From: Sneathiella sp. HT1-7
GTDB lineage: Bacteria > Pseudomonadota > Alphaproteobacteria > Sneathiellales > Sneathiellaceae
Assembly: GCF_020731145.1 (NCBI RefSeq)
Contig: NZ_JAJFZN010000003.1
Coordinates: 1-64,000 of the forward strand
DNA: 64,000 nucleotides
Direction: 5' to 3'
Shown here: piece after piece, positions 28,683-37,680 of the stretch
Layout: each line of letters starts with the position of its first letter
Position numbering within the stretch: the first letter of the stretch is position 1
The notes under the pieces: generated by a model
Databases searched by the model: none
What the model saw: only the letters and a program-made list of their open reading frames with translations
Told to the model about the DNA's origin: nothing
Made by a program: the position numbers and the translations under genes

Positions 28683-31058
28683 TTAGTATGACGATGTCCT
28701 GCCTAGGGTGTTTTTGTGCCATTCACTGCTGATGTGCGTGAGTGATAATCCGGTGTACCCGTCATCATCCAAAAGCGCTAAAACACGGGGCGGTGTAAGG
28801 GGCAATTCAGAAACCGCTTTACCTGTTGCATTGGCAACAGCACAGGCAATTGATGCGCCGACGTTCAGGATCGGAACTTCGCCCGCGCCTTTAGTGCCCA
28901 ATGGTCCGCAAGAGGGGGCTCCCTCAAATAGTTCAAAATCTATGGGCAGAACATCACCGGCGAGTGGAAGCCTGTAGGTTTCGAAACCAGTTTGATCAAA
29001 CGCGCCATCGGCATTTATGGTAATTTCCTCTTGAAGGGCATAGCCCAATCCTTGGACAATACCTCCTTGTATCTGGCCGTGGATGGCGCGTGGATTCAAG
29101 GCGCGTCCCACATCCTGAATGATGCGGTACGACAGTACTTCGACGTGACCTGTATCCGGATCAACGGCGACTTCACAATCATGTACGGCAAAAACAGGAA
29201 TATCTATTGCCTCGATAAAGTGACCTGAGGCGCAACCGGGCATCGCCTTTACTCCGGGATTGGTGAAAGCGCCGCTTCCAGAAATGGGGCCAAAATCAAG
29301 CTCTGCTTGCTGGGCAACGGTTTGAATGGTCGCGCCGGATCCAGGGCGGTCCTTAATTTCTATCCGTCCGTTTTTCAGGACCAAATCTTCGGCCTTGGTT
29401 TGTAACATTTGGCTGGCGACTGAAAGCAGTTTTTCTCTCACTTCTTCGCAGGCGGCCATGCTCGCGGCACCAATTGACACTGTTGTGCGACCGCCACCGA
29501 CGCCCAAATCGCGGCCGGAAGCATCGGTGTCTGCTGTTTTCACGATCACATCGCTTGGATGGAGACCAAGACTGGCCGCAACCATCTGCGGCAGTGACTG
29601 CATCATGGTACCGGAGCCGATCTCGACGCCTGATGTCACAAGGGTCGCGCTGCCATCGGCATTCAAATTCACCGTAGCCGCCGATGGTCCAACAAAGATA
29701 AACCAAGTGCCGACTGTTGTCGCGCGTCCAAATAGCCGACCATCGGGAAGAACTTCTTGTGTATCACCGATGGGATATTTTTCGAGAAGTTGTTCAAGCA
29801 TTGGCCGGAGAACATCTCCCTCGAACACCTGACCCGTAGCGCCAATATCGCCATTGCCAATAACGTTACGACGGCGAAATTCAATCTGGTCCATGCCAAT
29901 TGCGCTGCAAATTTCATCCGTATGACGTTCAAGCGCGAAGGTGTTGTAGACGCCATTACAGGCGCGAAACGCACCGTTAGGCGGGGTATTGGTGTAGATA
30001 GCGCGACTTGAGATGCGCACCGAACCAAGCTTGTAATTGCCCCCAAGTGTGTGTGCCGTCATGCTTGTAAGAAATACCTGCTCTCCGCCATAGGCGCCAC
30101 AATCCATCAGAACTGTTGCTTCACGACCGACAATTTCACCTTCTTTGGTAACTGCCGAACGAAGGCGGATTTCCGCATTTTCACGGCAAAGGCAGGTCAT
30201 TTGCTCCTCTCGCCGTGAGTTATAGAGCGAGACACTCCGGCCCGATTTCTTGGCCAGTATGGCGGCATAGGGTTCTAAAGAACAATCGAATTTCAGGCCA
30301 AAACCGCCACCGACGGCAGGTACAGTAACCTGTACTTGCGCCTCCGGAATGCCCAAGACCTTCGCCGTTACATGCCGGACAGTCCACGGCACTTGTGTGG
30401 ATGTTTGAATATGATAACGACCGTCCTCAAATGAGGCGACCACTGCGCGGGGTTCAAATGGCACGTGGCTTTGCCGGCCAACCCGGTAGCATCCTTCAAC
30501 TATTGTGACATCGTCACGACAGAACGCAGCATTTGTGTCGCCACGTTGAACGGTTGCTTCCCAGGCAATATTTCCTCCCCGAGCAGCGCCATCAAAAAGG
30601 ATTTCGTAATTTTCCCAATCTGGATGAACAAGTGGTGCGTCTATACTCAGCGCATCTTCCATGGTTAGGACAGCGTCGTCTTGTTCAAACGTTACTTTTA
30701 TTGCCGCGGCTGCAGCTTCAGCCTGTGCTTTCGTTAAGGCAGCTACCGCAGCAATTGGTTCACCATGATATCGGACAACATCACCGGCAAAAATGGGATG
30801 GTCAGAAATGCCAATACCGTGAAGACCCGGAGCATCCAAGTGGGTTGCGATTGCTTTTACGCCGGGCATTTTTTTTGCCTCTGACGTATCAATGCTGATC
30901 AAGCGTGCGCTTGGGATCTCAGCACGTAGTAGCGCCGCATGAAGAACATCTGAGTTTTCCATGTCCACTGTATATTTGGTGCGGCCCCGCAATTTATCTT
31001 GTGAGTCACGACGCGGAAAGTTCATGACAGCGCTATTCGAATTGAATTTGCCGCTCAT
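28683..31058 (-). CDS. Xanthine dehydrogenase-family molybdenum-binding subunit
   Basis: The 791-aa catalytic subunit of a molybdenum hydroxylase adds oxygen from water to an electron-poor carbon, typically of an N-heterocycle. Family landmarks are GGGFGLKFDC, GAFRACN, the cofactor region GVGGGRTTVSIGA and the catalytic glutamate E727 in GPLGTKGAGE. It has no signal peptide, so the enzyme is cytoplasmic. It is the last of three overlapping genes (FAD, 2Fe-2S, Mo; 4-bp overlaps). Substrate is unknown; the nearby NicX suggests a hydroxypyridine precursor. Confidence 0.93.
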   Translation of the reverse strand: MSGKFNSNSAVMNFPRRDSQDKLRGRTKYTVDMENSDVLHAALLRAEIPSARLISIDTSEAKKMPGVKAIATHLDAPGLHGIGISDHPIFAGDVVRYHGEPIAAVAALTKAQAEAAAAAIKVTFEQDDAVLTMEDALSIDAPLVHPDWENYEILFDGAARGGNIAWEATVQRGDTNAAFCRDDVTIVEGCYRVGRQSHVPFEPRAVVASFEDGRYHIQTSTQVPWTVRHVTAKVLGIPEAQVQVTVPAVGGGFGLKFDCSLEPYAAILAKKSGRSVSLYNSRREEQMTCLCRENAEIRLRSAVTKEGEIVGREATVLMDCGAYGGEQVFLTSMTAHTLGGNYKLGSVRISSRAIYTNTPPNGAFRACNGVYNTFALERHTDEICSAIGMDQIEFRRRNVIGNGDIGATGQVFEGDVLRPMLEQLLEKYPIGDTQEVLPDGRLFGRATTVGTWFIFVGPSAATVNLNADGSATLVTSGVEIGSGTMMQSLPQMVAASLGLHPSDVIVKTADTDASGRDLGVGGGRTTVSIGAASMAACEEVREKLLSVASQMLQTKAEDLVLKNGRIEIKDRPGSGATIQTVAQQAELDFGPISGSGAFTNPGVKAMPGCASGHFIEAIDIPVFAVHDCEVAVDPDTGHVEVLSYRIIQDVGRALNPRAIHGQIQGGIVQGLGYALQEEITINADGAFDQTGFETYRLPLAGDVLPIDFELFEGAPSCGPLGTKGAGEVPILNVGASIACAVANATGKAVSELPLTPPRVLALLDDDGYTGLSLTHISSEWHKNTLGRTSSY

Positions 31059-31549
31059 GACGTGACCTTTTCTGATTTTTGTGAGGAAACTTGTTCTAGC
31101 CCCTGTACCGACATCAGGGCATCAATAATGCGTTCATAGCCCGTACATCGACAGATATTTCCAGTCATTGCAGACTTCACTTCATCACGTTCGGGGTTTG
31201 GGTTTTCTTTTAGGAATGCGGACAGGCTCATAACCATGCCGGGAAAACACATGCCGCATTGGACAACATCAAAGTCCTCAAAAGCCTGTTGGACAGCATT
31301 GAGTTCATCTAATGGCGCAATGCCTTCAATGGTGGTGACCTCCGCGCCGTCAAGAACCCCGATCGGTTGCAGACAAGCCATGATGGGTTTGCCATTGACG
31401 TGAACAGTGCAAGCGCCGCAAAAACCTTCGCCACAAACAGCCTTTGTTCCGGTCAGGCGGAAATGGTTGCGGAGTACGTCCAACAGGGAGGTACGCGGAT
31501 CTCCCTCGTAAGTACTCGCGTCGCCATTAATAGCCAGATTGACGGTCAT
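31055..31549 (-). CDS. Xanthine dehydrogenase-family 2Fe-2S subunit
   Basis: The 164-aa iron-sulfur subunit carries two clusters. The plant-ferredoxin-type cysteines are in AVCGEGFCGACTVHVNGKPIMAC. The second cluster uses CGMCFPGMVMS and GNICRCTGYE. It passes electrons from the molybdenum centre to FAD. Both ends overlap neighbours by 4 bp (ATGA), so the three subunits should be made in fixed ratio. Confidence 0.95.
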   Translation of the reverse strand: MTVNLAINGDASTYEGDPRTSLLDVLRNHFRLTGTKAVCGEGFCGACTVHVNGKPIMACLQPIGVLDGAEVTTIEGIAPLDELNAVQQAFEDFDVVQCGMCFPGMVMSLSAFLKENPNPERDEVKSAMTGNICRCTGYERIIDALMSVQGLEQVSSQKSEKVTS

Positions 31550-32433
31550 CGGGTACTCCTATCATATTCTGAGGCGACCTCTTTAAACGCTCTAGCAGCA
31601 AGAACGGGCAACATTCTTTTGCGGTACCAACCGGGGGCGTCTGTATCGTCGCGCGCATCGAACTCATCAACATAAGATTTCGCGAGAGCTTTCACGTCGG
31701 TAGCGGCAATGCGTGCGCCTAAAATGGCGCGTTCCAATCCAATCCATTGTTTTGGACGCGTTTCTACCGAGCCAACAACAATGCGTGCATAGTTTACTAT
31801 GCCGGTAGGGTCGAAACCGGCACAAAGGCTGAGGTTGGCAACCGGATATTCTCCAGCCTTTCGCATCAACATTCGGCTATGTGAACTAAAGTGACCACAG
31901 CGAGGGATATGAATATTGGTGAGCAATTCATCGTGCGTTGACTGACGACCGGTTGCAACAAAATCGGCGAGTGGAATATTTCGTGATCCAGACAGACTCT
32001 TTAGTTTTACAGACGCATTCAGGGACAAAAGCATCGGCAGTAAATCGGCGGCCGGAAAAACGGTCGTACAGATATTTCCACCAATTGTCGCCATGCGACG
32101 AACTGCGGGGTTAGCGGATTTGTTTGCGGCCTGAAATAGCCCTGCAGGGTCTTGCATGCCAACTAATGCTTTGGATAAAGAATCATGTGTGACCATGCTA
32201 CCCAAATTGATCGCATCTTCATTAATCTCAATCGTTTGTAGTTCTTCAATGCGGGAAAGAGAGACAAATACCTGATCCGTGGCTTCCTGGCGTGCTTTGG
32301 CGCGCATCAGCCAAGTACCGCCAGCTAGTAGAACGGAATTTGGGCCTGCTGATTTAAGAACGGTAAGCGCTTCGTCAACACTATTTGCCAAAACAAGCGG
32401 GCTTGGAGGGATTTTGTCAGGTGTTGTTTGCAT
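31546..32433 (-). CDS. Xanthine dehydrogenase-family FAD-binding subunit
   Basis: The 295-aa CoxM-type flavin subunit has FAD-binding segments LLAGGTWLMRAKARQ and TIGGNICTTVFPAADLLPML. It is the first gene of the molybdenum hydroxylase operon and hands electrons to the final acceptor. A 186-bp gap (32434-32619) separates it from the GMC/subunit III pair and presumably holds its promoter. Confidence 0.93.
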   Translation of the reverse strand: MQTTPDKIPPSPLVLANSVDEALTVLKSAGPNSVLLAGGTWLMRAKARQEATDQVFVSLSRIEELQTIEINEDAINLGSMVTHDSLSKALVGMQDPAGLFQAANKSANPAVRRMATIGGNICTTVFPAADLLPMLLSLNASVKLKSLSGSRNIPLADFVATGRQSTHDELLTNIHIPRCGHFSSHSRMLMRKAGEYPVANLSLCAGFDPTGIVNYARIVVGSVETRPKQWIGLERAILGARIAATDVKALAKSYVDEFDARDDTDAPGWYRKRMLPVLAARAFKEVASEYDRSTR

Positions 32434-32619
32434 TTAGCGATGATTCCTGGCGATGCATTCCCATTAAAGGGCTGCGTTGCAAAATATCTCTCGTTAAAAG
32501 GCTATTAAATGTGACGCGGTATGGAAAATTCAAAATTTTGATTTGGCGCATCTGCTTTTACGATGCCTCTGTGTGGAGCCAATCAAACTAAGTAAATAAA
32601 ACACCATTTACCTTGCACT

Positions 32620-33048
32620 TTAATCAGGGGCTTTACGATAAATTGCCCCTCGGTCAATAACAGGTTGAAGCAAGTCATCAATTAGGTAGTCGTGCTCTTC
32701 TTCCGGGCTTGCTGGTCGACTGATTTGCCCCGGATATCCAAGTAAGTCGCGAACTTCAGTATCCAGATAATATGCTGACGAGGCAACAAGGCCGAGTGTA
32801 CCAAAGGCTTGCGGATCACCCATATTCAGTTTTTCAAGTGCTTCGTTGGGTAACGAGGCATTCACCTTTGCCAAGGCTCGACGCAGGTCTGCCTGAAGTT
32901 CGGGGCGCAACGTCAACACTCTTTCTACATGGGTTTTATGCGCGCCTAGGTCGCTAAATGATGGCATTGACTCTGCTGCAGGGATCAATACATCCGCTAA
33001 GGTGGCGAAGGTTTCATGTTCGAGGTTAGTCAAGATTTGATCAGTCAT
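32620..33048 (-). CDS. Gluconate 2-dehydrogenase subunit III family protein
   Basis: The 142-aa small partner of a GMC dehydrogenase has the family pattern HETFATLADVLIPA near the N-terminus and the region DPQAFGTLGLVASSAYYLDTEVRDLLGYPG. Relatives usually have a Tat signal that carries the complex to the periplasm; none is visible here, so the enzyme may be cytoplasmic. It starts inside the stop of the GMC gene (4-bp overlap), and no cytochrome c subunit follows. Confidence 0.85.
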   Translation of the reverse strand: MTDQILTNLEHETFATLADVLIPAAESMPSFSDLGAHKTHVERVLTLRPELQADLRRALAKVNASLPNEALEKLNMGDPQAFGTLGLVASSAYYLDTEVRDLLGYPGQISRPASPEEEHDYLIDDLLQPVIDRGAIYRKAPD

Positions 33049-34667
33049 GATGCCACCACTACGGAGCTACGGTTTTCAATCATATGAGCCACGCAACGCA
33101 ACGCAATTGCAGCGATAGTGGCCGTCGGGTTGAAGCCTGACGAGGTGACAAACAAGCTGCCATCAAAAATGTATAAATTGGGCACGTCGTGACACTGACC
33201 CCATTGGTTGGTAACGGAATTCTTCGGATCATTCCCCATGCGACAGGTCCCCATCAGATGCCATCCGCAATCGCGCATCAACTCGGTCGTCGACATATCC
33301 GTTGCACCAGATGCCATCATCGCTTCTTTGGCGCGTTCAAGATGGAAGGCCAACAAGCGTTCAGTATTCTCTGAGTTTTTATAGATTACTTTAGGGGCGC
33401 TAATGCCGTCAGAATCTATCAAGGTATCATCCAAGACAACCCGATTGTCGAGGCTTGGCAAATCTTCCGCAATAATCCCCCATTCGAAAGATCGACCGAA
33501 GCGCTTCTTTGTTGATTGATGTAGAGTTGCACCCCAAGATTCTTCAAGTGGTTTGCCGCCGTAAACAGATCGCATGCCAAGCGGTCCGCCTGTTGGCATG
33601 GCATTCCATTTTGCGCCCCGAACAAAGCCGCGCTTTTCATCGGTTTCATAAAATTGCATCGAATGGATTGCCTGACCGGCGGGTCCAACCCAGCTCTCCA
33701 TTGGATCGTCAAAATATCCAACAACAGCAGCGAACGGGTGCATCATCAAATTGCGACCAACGAGGCCAGACGAATTTGCTAACCCGTCCGGATATGCGGC
33801 TGTGGCCGAAAGCTGCAACAAGCGCGGTGTACCTATACCGTTCGCGCATAGAATAACGGTTTCTGCGGCTTGAAATTGTTCAGCCCCCTCACGATCCAGA
33901 TAGATCGCGCCGTTTGCCTTTCCTTGGGCGTCCATAGTGATTTGGCGTACTCGCGCGCCGGTGATCAGGGTGGCGCCGGATTTTAAGGCGTCCGGCCAAT
34001 GGGTTAGGTCGGTCGACGCCTTGGCTTGTTCCGGGCAGCCTTGCATACAGGTCCCCCGCCGAGCGCATTGACTGAGATTGCGATAAGGGCGGGATGGAAT
34101 GGCTTGCGGCGCTGGCCACCAATGCCAACCCAAATCGTTCATACCTTTAGCCGCCCGCCTGCCGATCGCGCCGATCGGGTGGGGAGGCAAGGGGGGAGGT
34201 GACATAGGCGGATAAGCCGGATCACCTGCTAACCCGGACACGCCCATTTCAATATCAACAAGATCATAAAAGGGTTCAAGGTCTTCATACTTAAAAGGCC
34301 AGTCATCCGCGACTCCGTCGAGTGTGCGAACGCGAAAATCCGACGGCATGAAACGCTGCCAATGCGCCGCATAGATTACACTGCTGCCACCAACGGCACT
34401 GTACATTAGCGGATTAACATCAGATTCAGAGACGTCGATCGGATAATCTGTGGGTTGGTCACGGACATTTGGATTAGGGTGCCAACGCTTTTGAGACATT
34501 AATTCCCATTCTGGTTTATCGCCATAAAACTCTTCCGGCTCAACCTTACGACCTTGCTCCAGGCAAACAACACGGACCCCAGCCTCAGCAAGATGTTTTG
34601 CGGCAATAGCGCCCGATACACCTGCGCCGATAATGAGGACTTCGGCCCTATCAGCTTTCTTATTCAT
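33045..34667 (-). CDS. GMC-family FAD-dependent dehydrogenase
   Basis: The roughly 540-aa flavoprotein has a Rossmann FAD motif near the N-terminus (VLIIGAGVSGAIAAKHLAEAGVRVVCLEQG). Other landmarks are the GGSSVIYAAHWQRF region, CARRGTCMQGCPEQAKAS with paired cysteines, and the C-terminal HLMGTCRMGNDP and FVTSSGFNPTATIAAIALR with the catalytic His region. It likely oxidises an alcohol or amine on a ring or sugar substrate, with the small subunit encoded next to it. ATG 34667 was chosen; the longer frame begins at TTG 34682. Neither start has a strong ribosome site. Confidence 0.88.
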   Translation of the reverse strand: MNKKADRAEVLIIGAGVSGAIAAKHLAEAGVRVVCLEQGRKVEPEEFYGDKPEWELMSQKRWHPNPNVRDQPTDYPIDVSESDVNPLMYSAVGGSSVIYAAHWQRFMPSDFRVRTLDGVADDWPFKYEDLEPFYDLVDIEMGVSGLAGDPAYPPMSPPPLPPHPIGAIGRRAAKGMNDLGWHWWPAPQAIPSRPYRNLSQCARRGTCMQGCPEQAKASTDLTHWPDALKSGATLITGARVRQITMDAQGKANGAIYLDREGAEQFQAAETVILCANGIGTPRLLQLSATAAYPDGLANSSGLVGRNLMMHPFAAVVGYFDDPMESWVGPAGQAIHSMQFYETDEKRGFVRGAKWNAMPTGGPLGMRSVYGGKPLEESWGATLHQSTKKRFGRSFEWGIIAEDLPSLDNRVVLDDTLIDSDGISAPKVIYKNSENTERLLAFHLERAKEAMMASGATDMSTTELMRDCGWHLMGTCRMGNDPKNSVTNQWGQCHDVPNLYIFDGSLFVTSSGFNPTATIAAIALRCVAHMIENRSSVVVAS

Positions 34668-34774
34668 GTTTTTGCCAATCAATTCAGTCGATTATGGGAC
34701 AATACAGTCTTTATGCGAAACGCCTATTATCTAGAACCCGACACTAATTTCAATGTCCGAAATGAAAAATTCTG

Positions 34775-35530
34775 CTACCAGGCTGCCCATCCTCCGTCGA
34801 CAAGAAGGTTTACTCCGTGGATAGAGTTGGCGTCGTCGGAGGCGAGGAACACGACTGAGCCGGTGAGCTCTTCCGGATCCAAATGCCCGACACCATTCGG
34901 TGTGAGGGACGCATTTTTTTCGTCGTAACCTTCGACTTTTCTCAGGTCTGCATTGATCTCTGTTTTAATATTACCGGGCGCTACCGCATTGACGTTAATG
35001 CCGAACTTCGCGACTTCCAGGCACATAGCCTTGGTCATATTGACGAGCCCGCCCTTAGACGCACAATAAGCGGCTGAATTCGGAAAACCCCCAACTCCTG
35101 CAATTGACGTCACATTGATAATTTTCCCGCTTTTGCGAGTTTTCATGTCTGCGATGGCAGCCTTGCTGAGAAAGAAAACCGACTTGAGATTGATGTCGAG
35201 TTGCTGGTCCCAAATTTCTTCAGTCGTTTCTTCAATAGGAGTCGGCGTAAAAATTCCAGCGTTGTTGACTAAAATATCGACGCGGCCTAATTCCTCGACA
35301 ACCTGATCAACCAGCTTTTGACAATTTGCGGGTGTCGATAAATCAATCATATGGACGTGGGCTTGGCCGCCATCAGACTTGATAGTGTCAACTAATGCAT
35401 CGGCTTCTGACTTTCTGGACCGTGCAACAACCACGACAATCGCACCTTCGCTCGCGAGCCGTTTGCTGATACAGGCACCAATTCCGCGCGAGCCACCGGT
35501 AACAATGGCAATCTTATTCTTCAGCTTCAT
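34775..35530 (-). CDS. SDR-family NAD(P)-dependent oxidoreductase
   Basis: The 251-aa classical short-chain dehydrogenase, FabG-like, has the cofactor motif TGGSRGIG near residue 12, NNAG, the catalytic tetrad with YCASK and the PG...T turn (APGNIKTEI). Start ATG 35528-35530 follows GGAGAAGAAAA; the longer frame to 35584 has no such site. It is leftward like the GMC and Mo-hydroxylase genes and probably handles an alcohol/ketone step in the same pathway. The substrate cannot be told. Confidence 0.93.
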   Translation of the reverse strand: MKLKNKIAIVTGGSRGIGACISKRLASEGAIVVVVARSRKSEADALVDTIKSDGGQAHVHMIDLSTPANCQKLVDQVVEELGRVDILVNNAGIFTPTPIEETTEEIWDQQLDINLKSVFFLSKAAIADMKTRKSGKIINVTSIAGVGGFPNSAAYCASKGGLVNMTKAMCLEVAKFGINVNAVAPGNIKTEINADLRKVEGYDEKNASLTPNGVGHLDPEELTGSVVFLASDDANSIHGVNLLVDGGWAAW

Positions 35531-35567
35531 TTTTCTTCTCCGCAAAGATGGTTGTTTTACAATAAAT

Positions 35568-36479
35568 TTATTCTGATCCGGCACCGCTGAACGAAAGATG
35601 CATAAAATCCATGAAAGCTTTTGTCATGGGGGACATCTGATTATCAGGGTTCCATACTAAACCGACGTCCATCGTTGGAATATCCCGCCCAAGGATAACT
35701 GTTTCAATTCGTTGGCCGTCAAGTGACCATGGGCGGTACACCATATCGGACAATATTGTGACCCCCACGCCCGCAGCCACCATGCTTCTTACGGCCTCCA
35801 CAGCCGATGTCGTAAAAATTGTTTTCGGGCTAAGCCCTGTCGGCATCCAATACTTACCGGCCGTCTGATCTGCTTCATCACTGGTCAGCATGACGTAGGA
35901 TTCCTTGGCTACGTCACCAAAAGTAATGGTTTTTGCTTCAAGTAGCGGATGATTTGATGGGAGCCAAAGACGTCGCTTCGAGCGGACCAAGGTTTCAAAC
36001 TTAAGGTGTTGCTTATCTCCCAAGTTTGACACCAGGATGACGGCGATGTCGAGATCCCCCTTTAAAAGACTTTTTTCTACCTCTGGCCGGGAAGCCTCGA
36101 TCATTTCAAGTTTTAAGTTTGGATAGCTTCGTGTGAAGCGAACATAGAGCTTTGGCATAAAATAGCCGGCAACAGTAGTAGTAATTCCAACGCGAATGCT
36201 GCCCGACAAATTGATTTCGGTTGATAGTGGTGTTTGGACTGCTTCATTAACAGCAGCCATGATGTTGCGTGCATGCTGTAAGAATCGCGCACCTTCATTG
36301 GTGAGTGAAACACCTGACGGCAGGCGCTCAAATAGAGGCATGCCAACTTCTTCTTCTAGCTGACGAATGGACGCAGTCACAGTCGACTGTGAAATATTGA
36401 ACTCTTTGGCCGCTTGAGATATCTGTCCAAAATCTGCTGTTGCGATGAAGTAACGAATTTGTTTCAAGGTTAATGGCAT
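35568..36479 (-). CDS. LysR-family transcriptional regulator
   Basis: The 303-aa regulator has an N-terminal winged helix (MPLTLKQIRYFIATADFGQISQAAKEFNISQSTVTASIRQLEEEVG) and a C-terminal periplasmic-binding-like effector domain. Start ATG 36479 follows AAGGATCG. It is divergent from the pxpA-led operon across about 130 bp, the usual LysR layout, and is therefore the best candidate regulator of both that operon and its own. The effector is probably a pathway intermediate. Confidence 0.93.
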   Translation of the reverse strand: MPLTLKQIRYFIATADFGQISQAAKEFNISQSTVTASIRQLEEEVGMPLFERLPSGVSLTNEGARFLQHARNIMAAVNEAVQTPLSTEINLSGSIRVGITTTVAGYFMPKLYVRFTRSYPNLKLEMIEASRPEVEKSLLKGDLDIAVILVSNLGDKQHLKFETLVRSKRRLWLPSNHPLLEAKTITFGDVAKESYVMLTSDEADQTAGKYWMPTGLSPKTIFTTSAVEAVRSMVAAGVGVTILSDMVYRPWSLDGQRIETVILGRDIPTMDVGLVWNPDNQMSPMTKAFMDFMHLSFSGAGSE

Positions 36480-36609
36480 AAACTCGATCCTTAGGCGCAT
36501 CTACAAAATCGATATCATCAAGCATTTTTTTCTATTTTACAATACCGCTTAATCGTTGCCAAACTGTACGCATAAAAAAATCCAATACAACACGATAAGG
36601 GAATGGAAA
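36480..36609 (+). promoter_or_regulatory. Divergent lysR-pxpA promoter region
   Basis: The 130 bp between the LysR and pxpA starts are AT-rich and contain ATTTTACAAT at 36534-36543. Three more copies (one with a G first) occur in other intergenic regions of the island (35554, 46425, 55250). It is a candidate regulator or promoter element. I see no unique T-N11-A box. Confidence 0.4.
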
Positions 36610-37338
36610 ATGGCGGTTACGTTGAATTGTGATATGGGAGAAGGTTTCGGATTGTACCAAATGGGCGATGACGAAGGTCTTATGCCTCTTATTTCAATTG
36701 CAAATGTAGCATGCGGTTTTCATGCATCGGATTTCAACCATATGCGGAAAACTGTACGGCTTGCGAAGCAGCATGGTGTGAAAGTTGGTGCGCATCCGTC
36801 GTTGCCGGATTTTCAGGGATTTGGCCGCCGCGAAATGAAGATGTCGCGCGAAGAGATGGCGAATTGCCTGATTTATCAAATTGGCGCGCTTAAAGGATTT
36901 CTTGACGCAGAGGGGATGACCCTCAATCATATCAAACCACATGGGTCGCTTTATGGCATGGCCGCCAGCCAAGAACATATTGCCGCCGCGGTTTGCGATG
37001 CCGCTGATGTATTCAAGGTACCTTTGCTTGGCATGATAGGGACACTTCACGAAACAATGTACCCCGCGCGCGGGCATGAATTCGTGTCTGAGTTTTACAC
37101 TGACCTGGATTACAATGATGACGGTAGTTTAATCGTTTCTCAGGTCCACGAGGCGTTCGATGCGGATGGCGCGGCAGCGAAATGTGTTCGGGCAATTAAT
37201 GAAGGCAAGGTAACGTCTGTTAGCGGGAACCAGATTGATGTGCGCGCGGATTCAATATGCGTACATTCAGATACGCCGAATGCGATTGAAATAGCGACAG
37301 CAGTTCGTACGGCCATCCAGCCGTACATGGCCGCATGA
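36610..37338 (+). CDS. pxpA: LamB/YcsF family, 5-oxoprolinase subunit A-like
   Basis: The 242-aa cytoplasmic protein has LNCDMGEGFG at the start, HPSLPDFQGFGRREM and IKPHGSLYG, the conserved blocks of PxpA. In the prokaryotic 5-oxoprolinase PxpABC this subunit hydrolyses the activated lactam. ATG 36610 is the family start; the track-length extension to 36556 would use TTG. It leads a rightward operon in which the B and C subunits are separated from it by a biotin carrier and a biotin carboxylase. Confidence 0.93.
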   Translation: MAVTLNCDMGEGFGLYQMGDDEGLMPLISIANVACGFHASDFNHMRKTVRLAKQHGVKVGAHPSLPDFQGFGRREMKMSREEMANCLIYQIGALKGFLDAEGMTLNHIKPHGSLYGMAASQEHIAAAVCDAADVFKVPLLGMIGTLHETMYPARGHEFVSEFYTDLDYNDDGSLIVSQVHEAFDADGAAAKCVRAINEGKVTSVSGNQIDVRADSICVHSDTPNAIEIATAVRTAIQPYMAA

Positions 37339-37391
37339 GGTATAATGTTACAGATAAAAATCTTATAACTTTTGGCAATGGATGAGGAAAA

Positions 37392-37634
37392 ATGGCAAAC
37401 AAACAGGTATTATCTCCGCTTCCCGGTACGTTCTATCGTAAGCCAACACCAGATGATCCGGCATATAAATCCGAAGGCGATAGCGTTGCTGTCGGTGACG
37501 TCATTGGCTTGGTCGAGGTCATGAAATCATTCCACGAAGTAAAGTCGGATGCCGCGGGCACAGTTAGTTCGTTTCTGGTTGAAAATGAAGATGCGGTGAT
37601 GGCAGGTCAGCCAATAGTTGAACTCTCTGATTGA
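37392..37634 (+). CDS. Biotin carboxyl carrier protein (AccB-like, short)
   Basis: The 80-aa single biotinyl domain has the modification lysine K45 in VEVMKSFHEV, the slightly altered form of the usual AMKM. It lacks the long Pro/Ala linker of housekeeping AccB. It lies between pxpA and the biotin carboxylase. It would carry CO2 from that enzyme to the PxpB/PxpC pair, whose fold is related to the carboxyltransferase part of urea carboxylase. Confidence 0.92.
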   Translation: MANKQVLSPLPGTFYRKPTPDDPAYKSEGDSVAVGDVIGLVEVMKSFHEVKSDAAGTVSSFLVENEDAVMAGQPIVELSD

Positions 37635-37680
37635 ACAGGAGTAAGTCAAATATATCATGTTAGAATGCTAGGGACTTATC

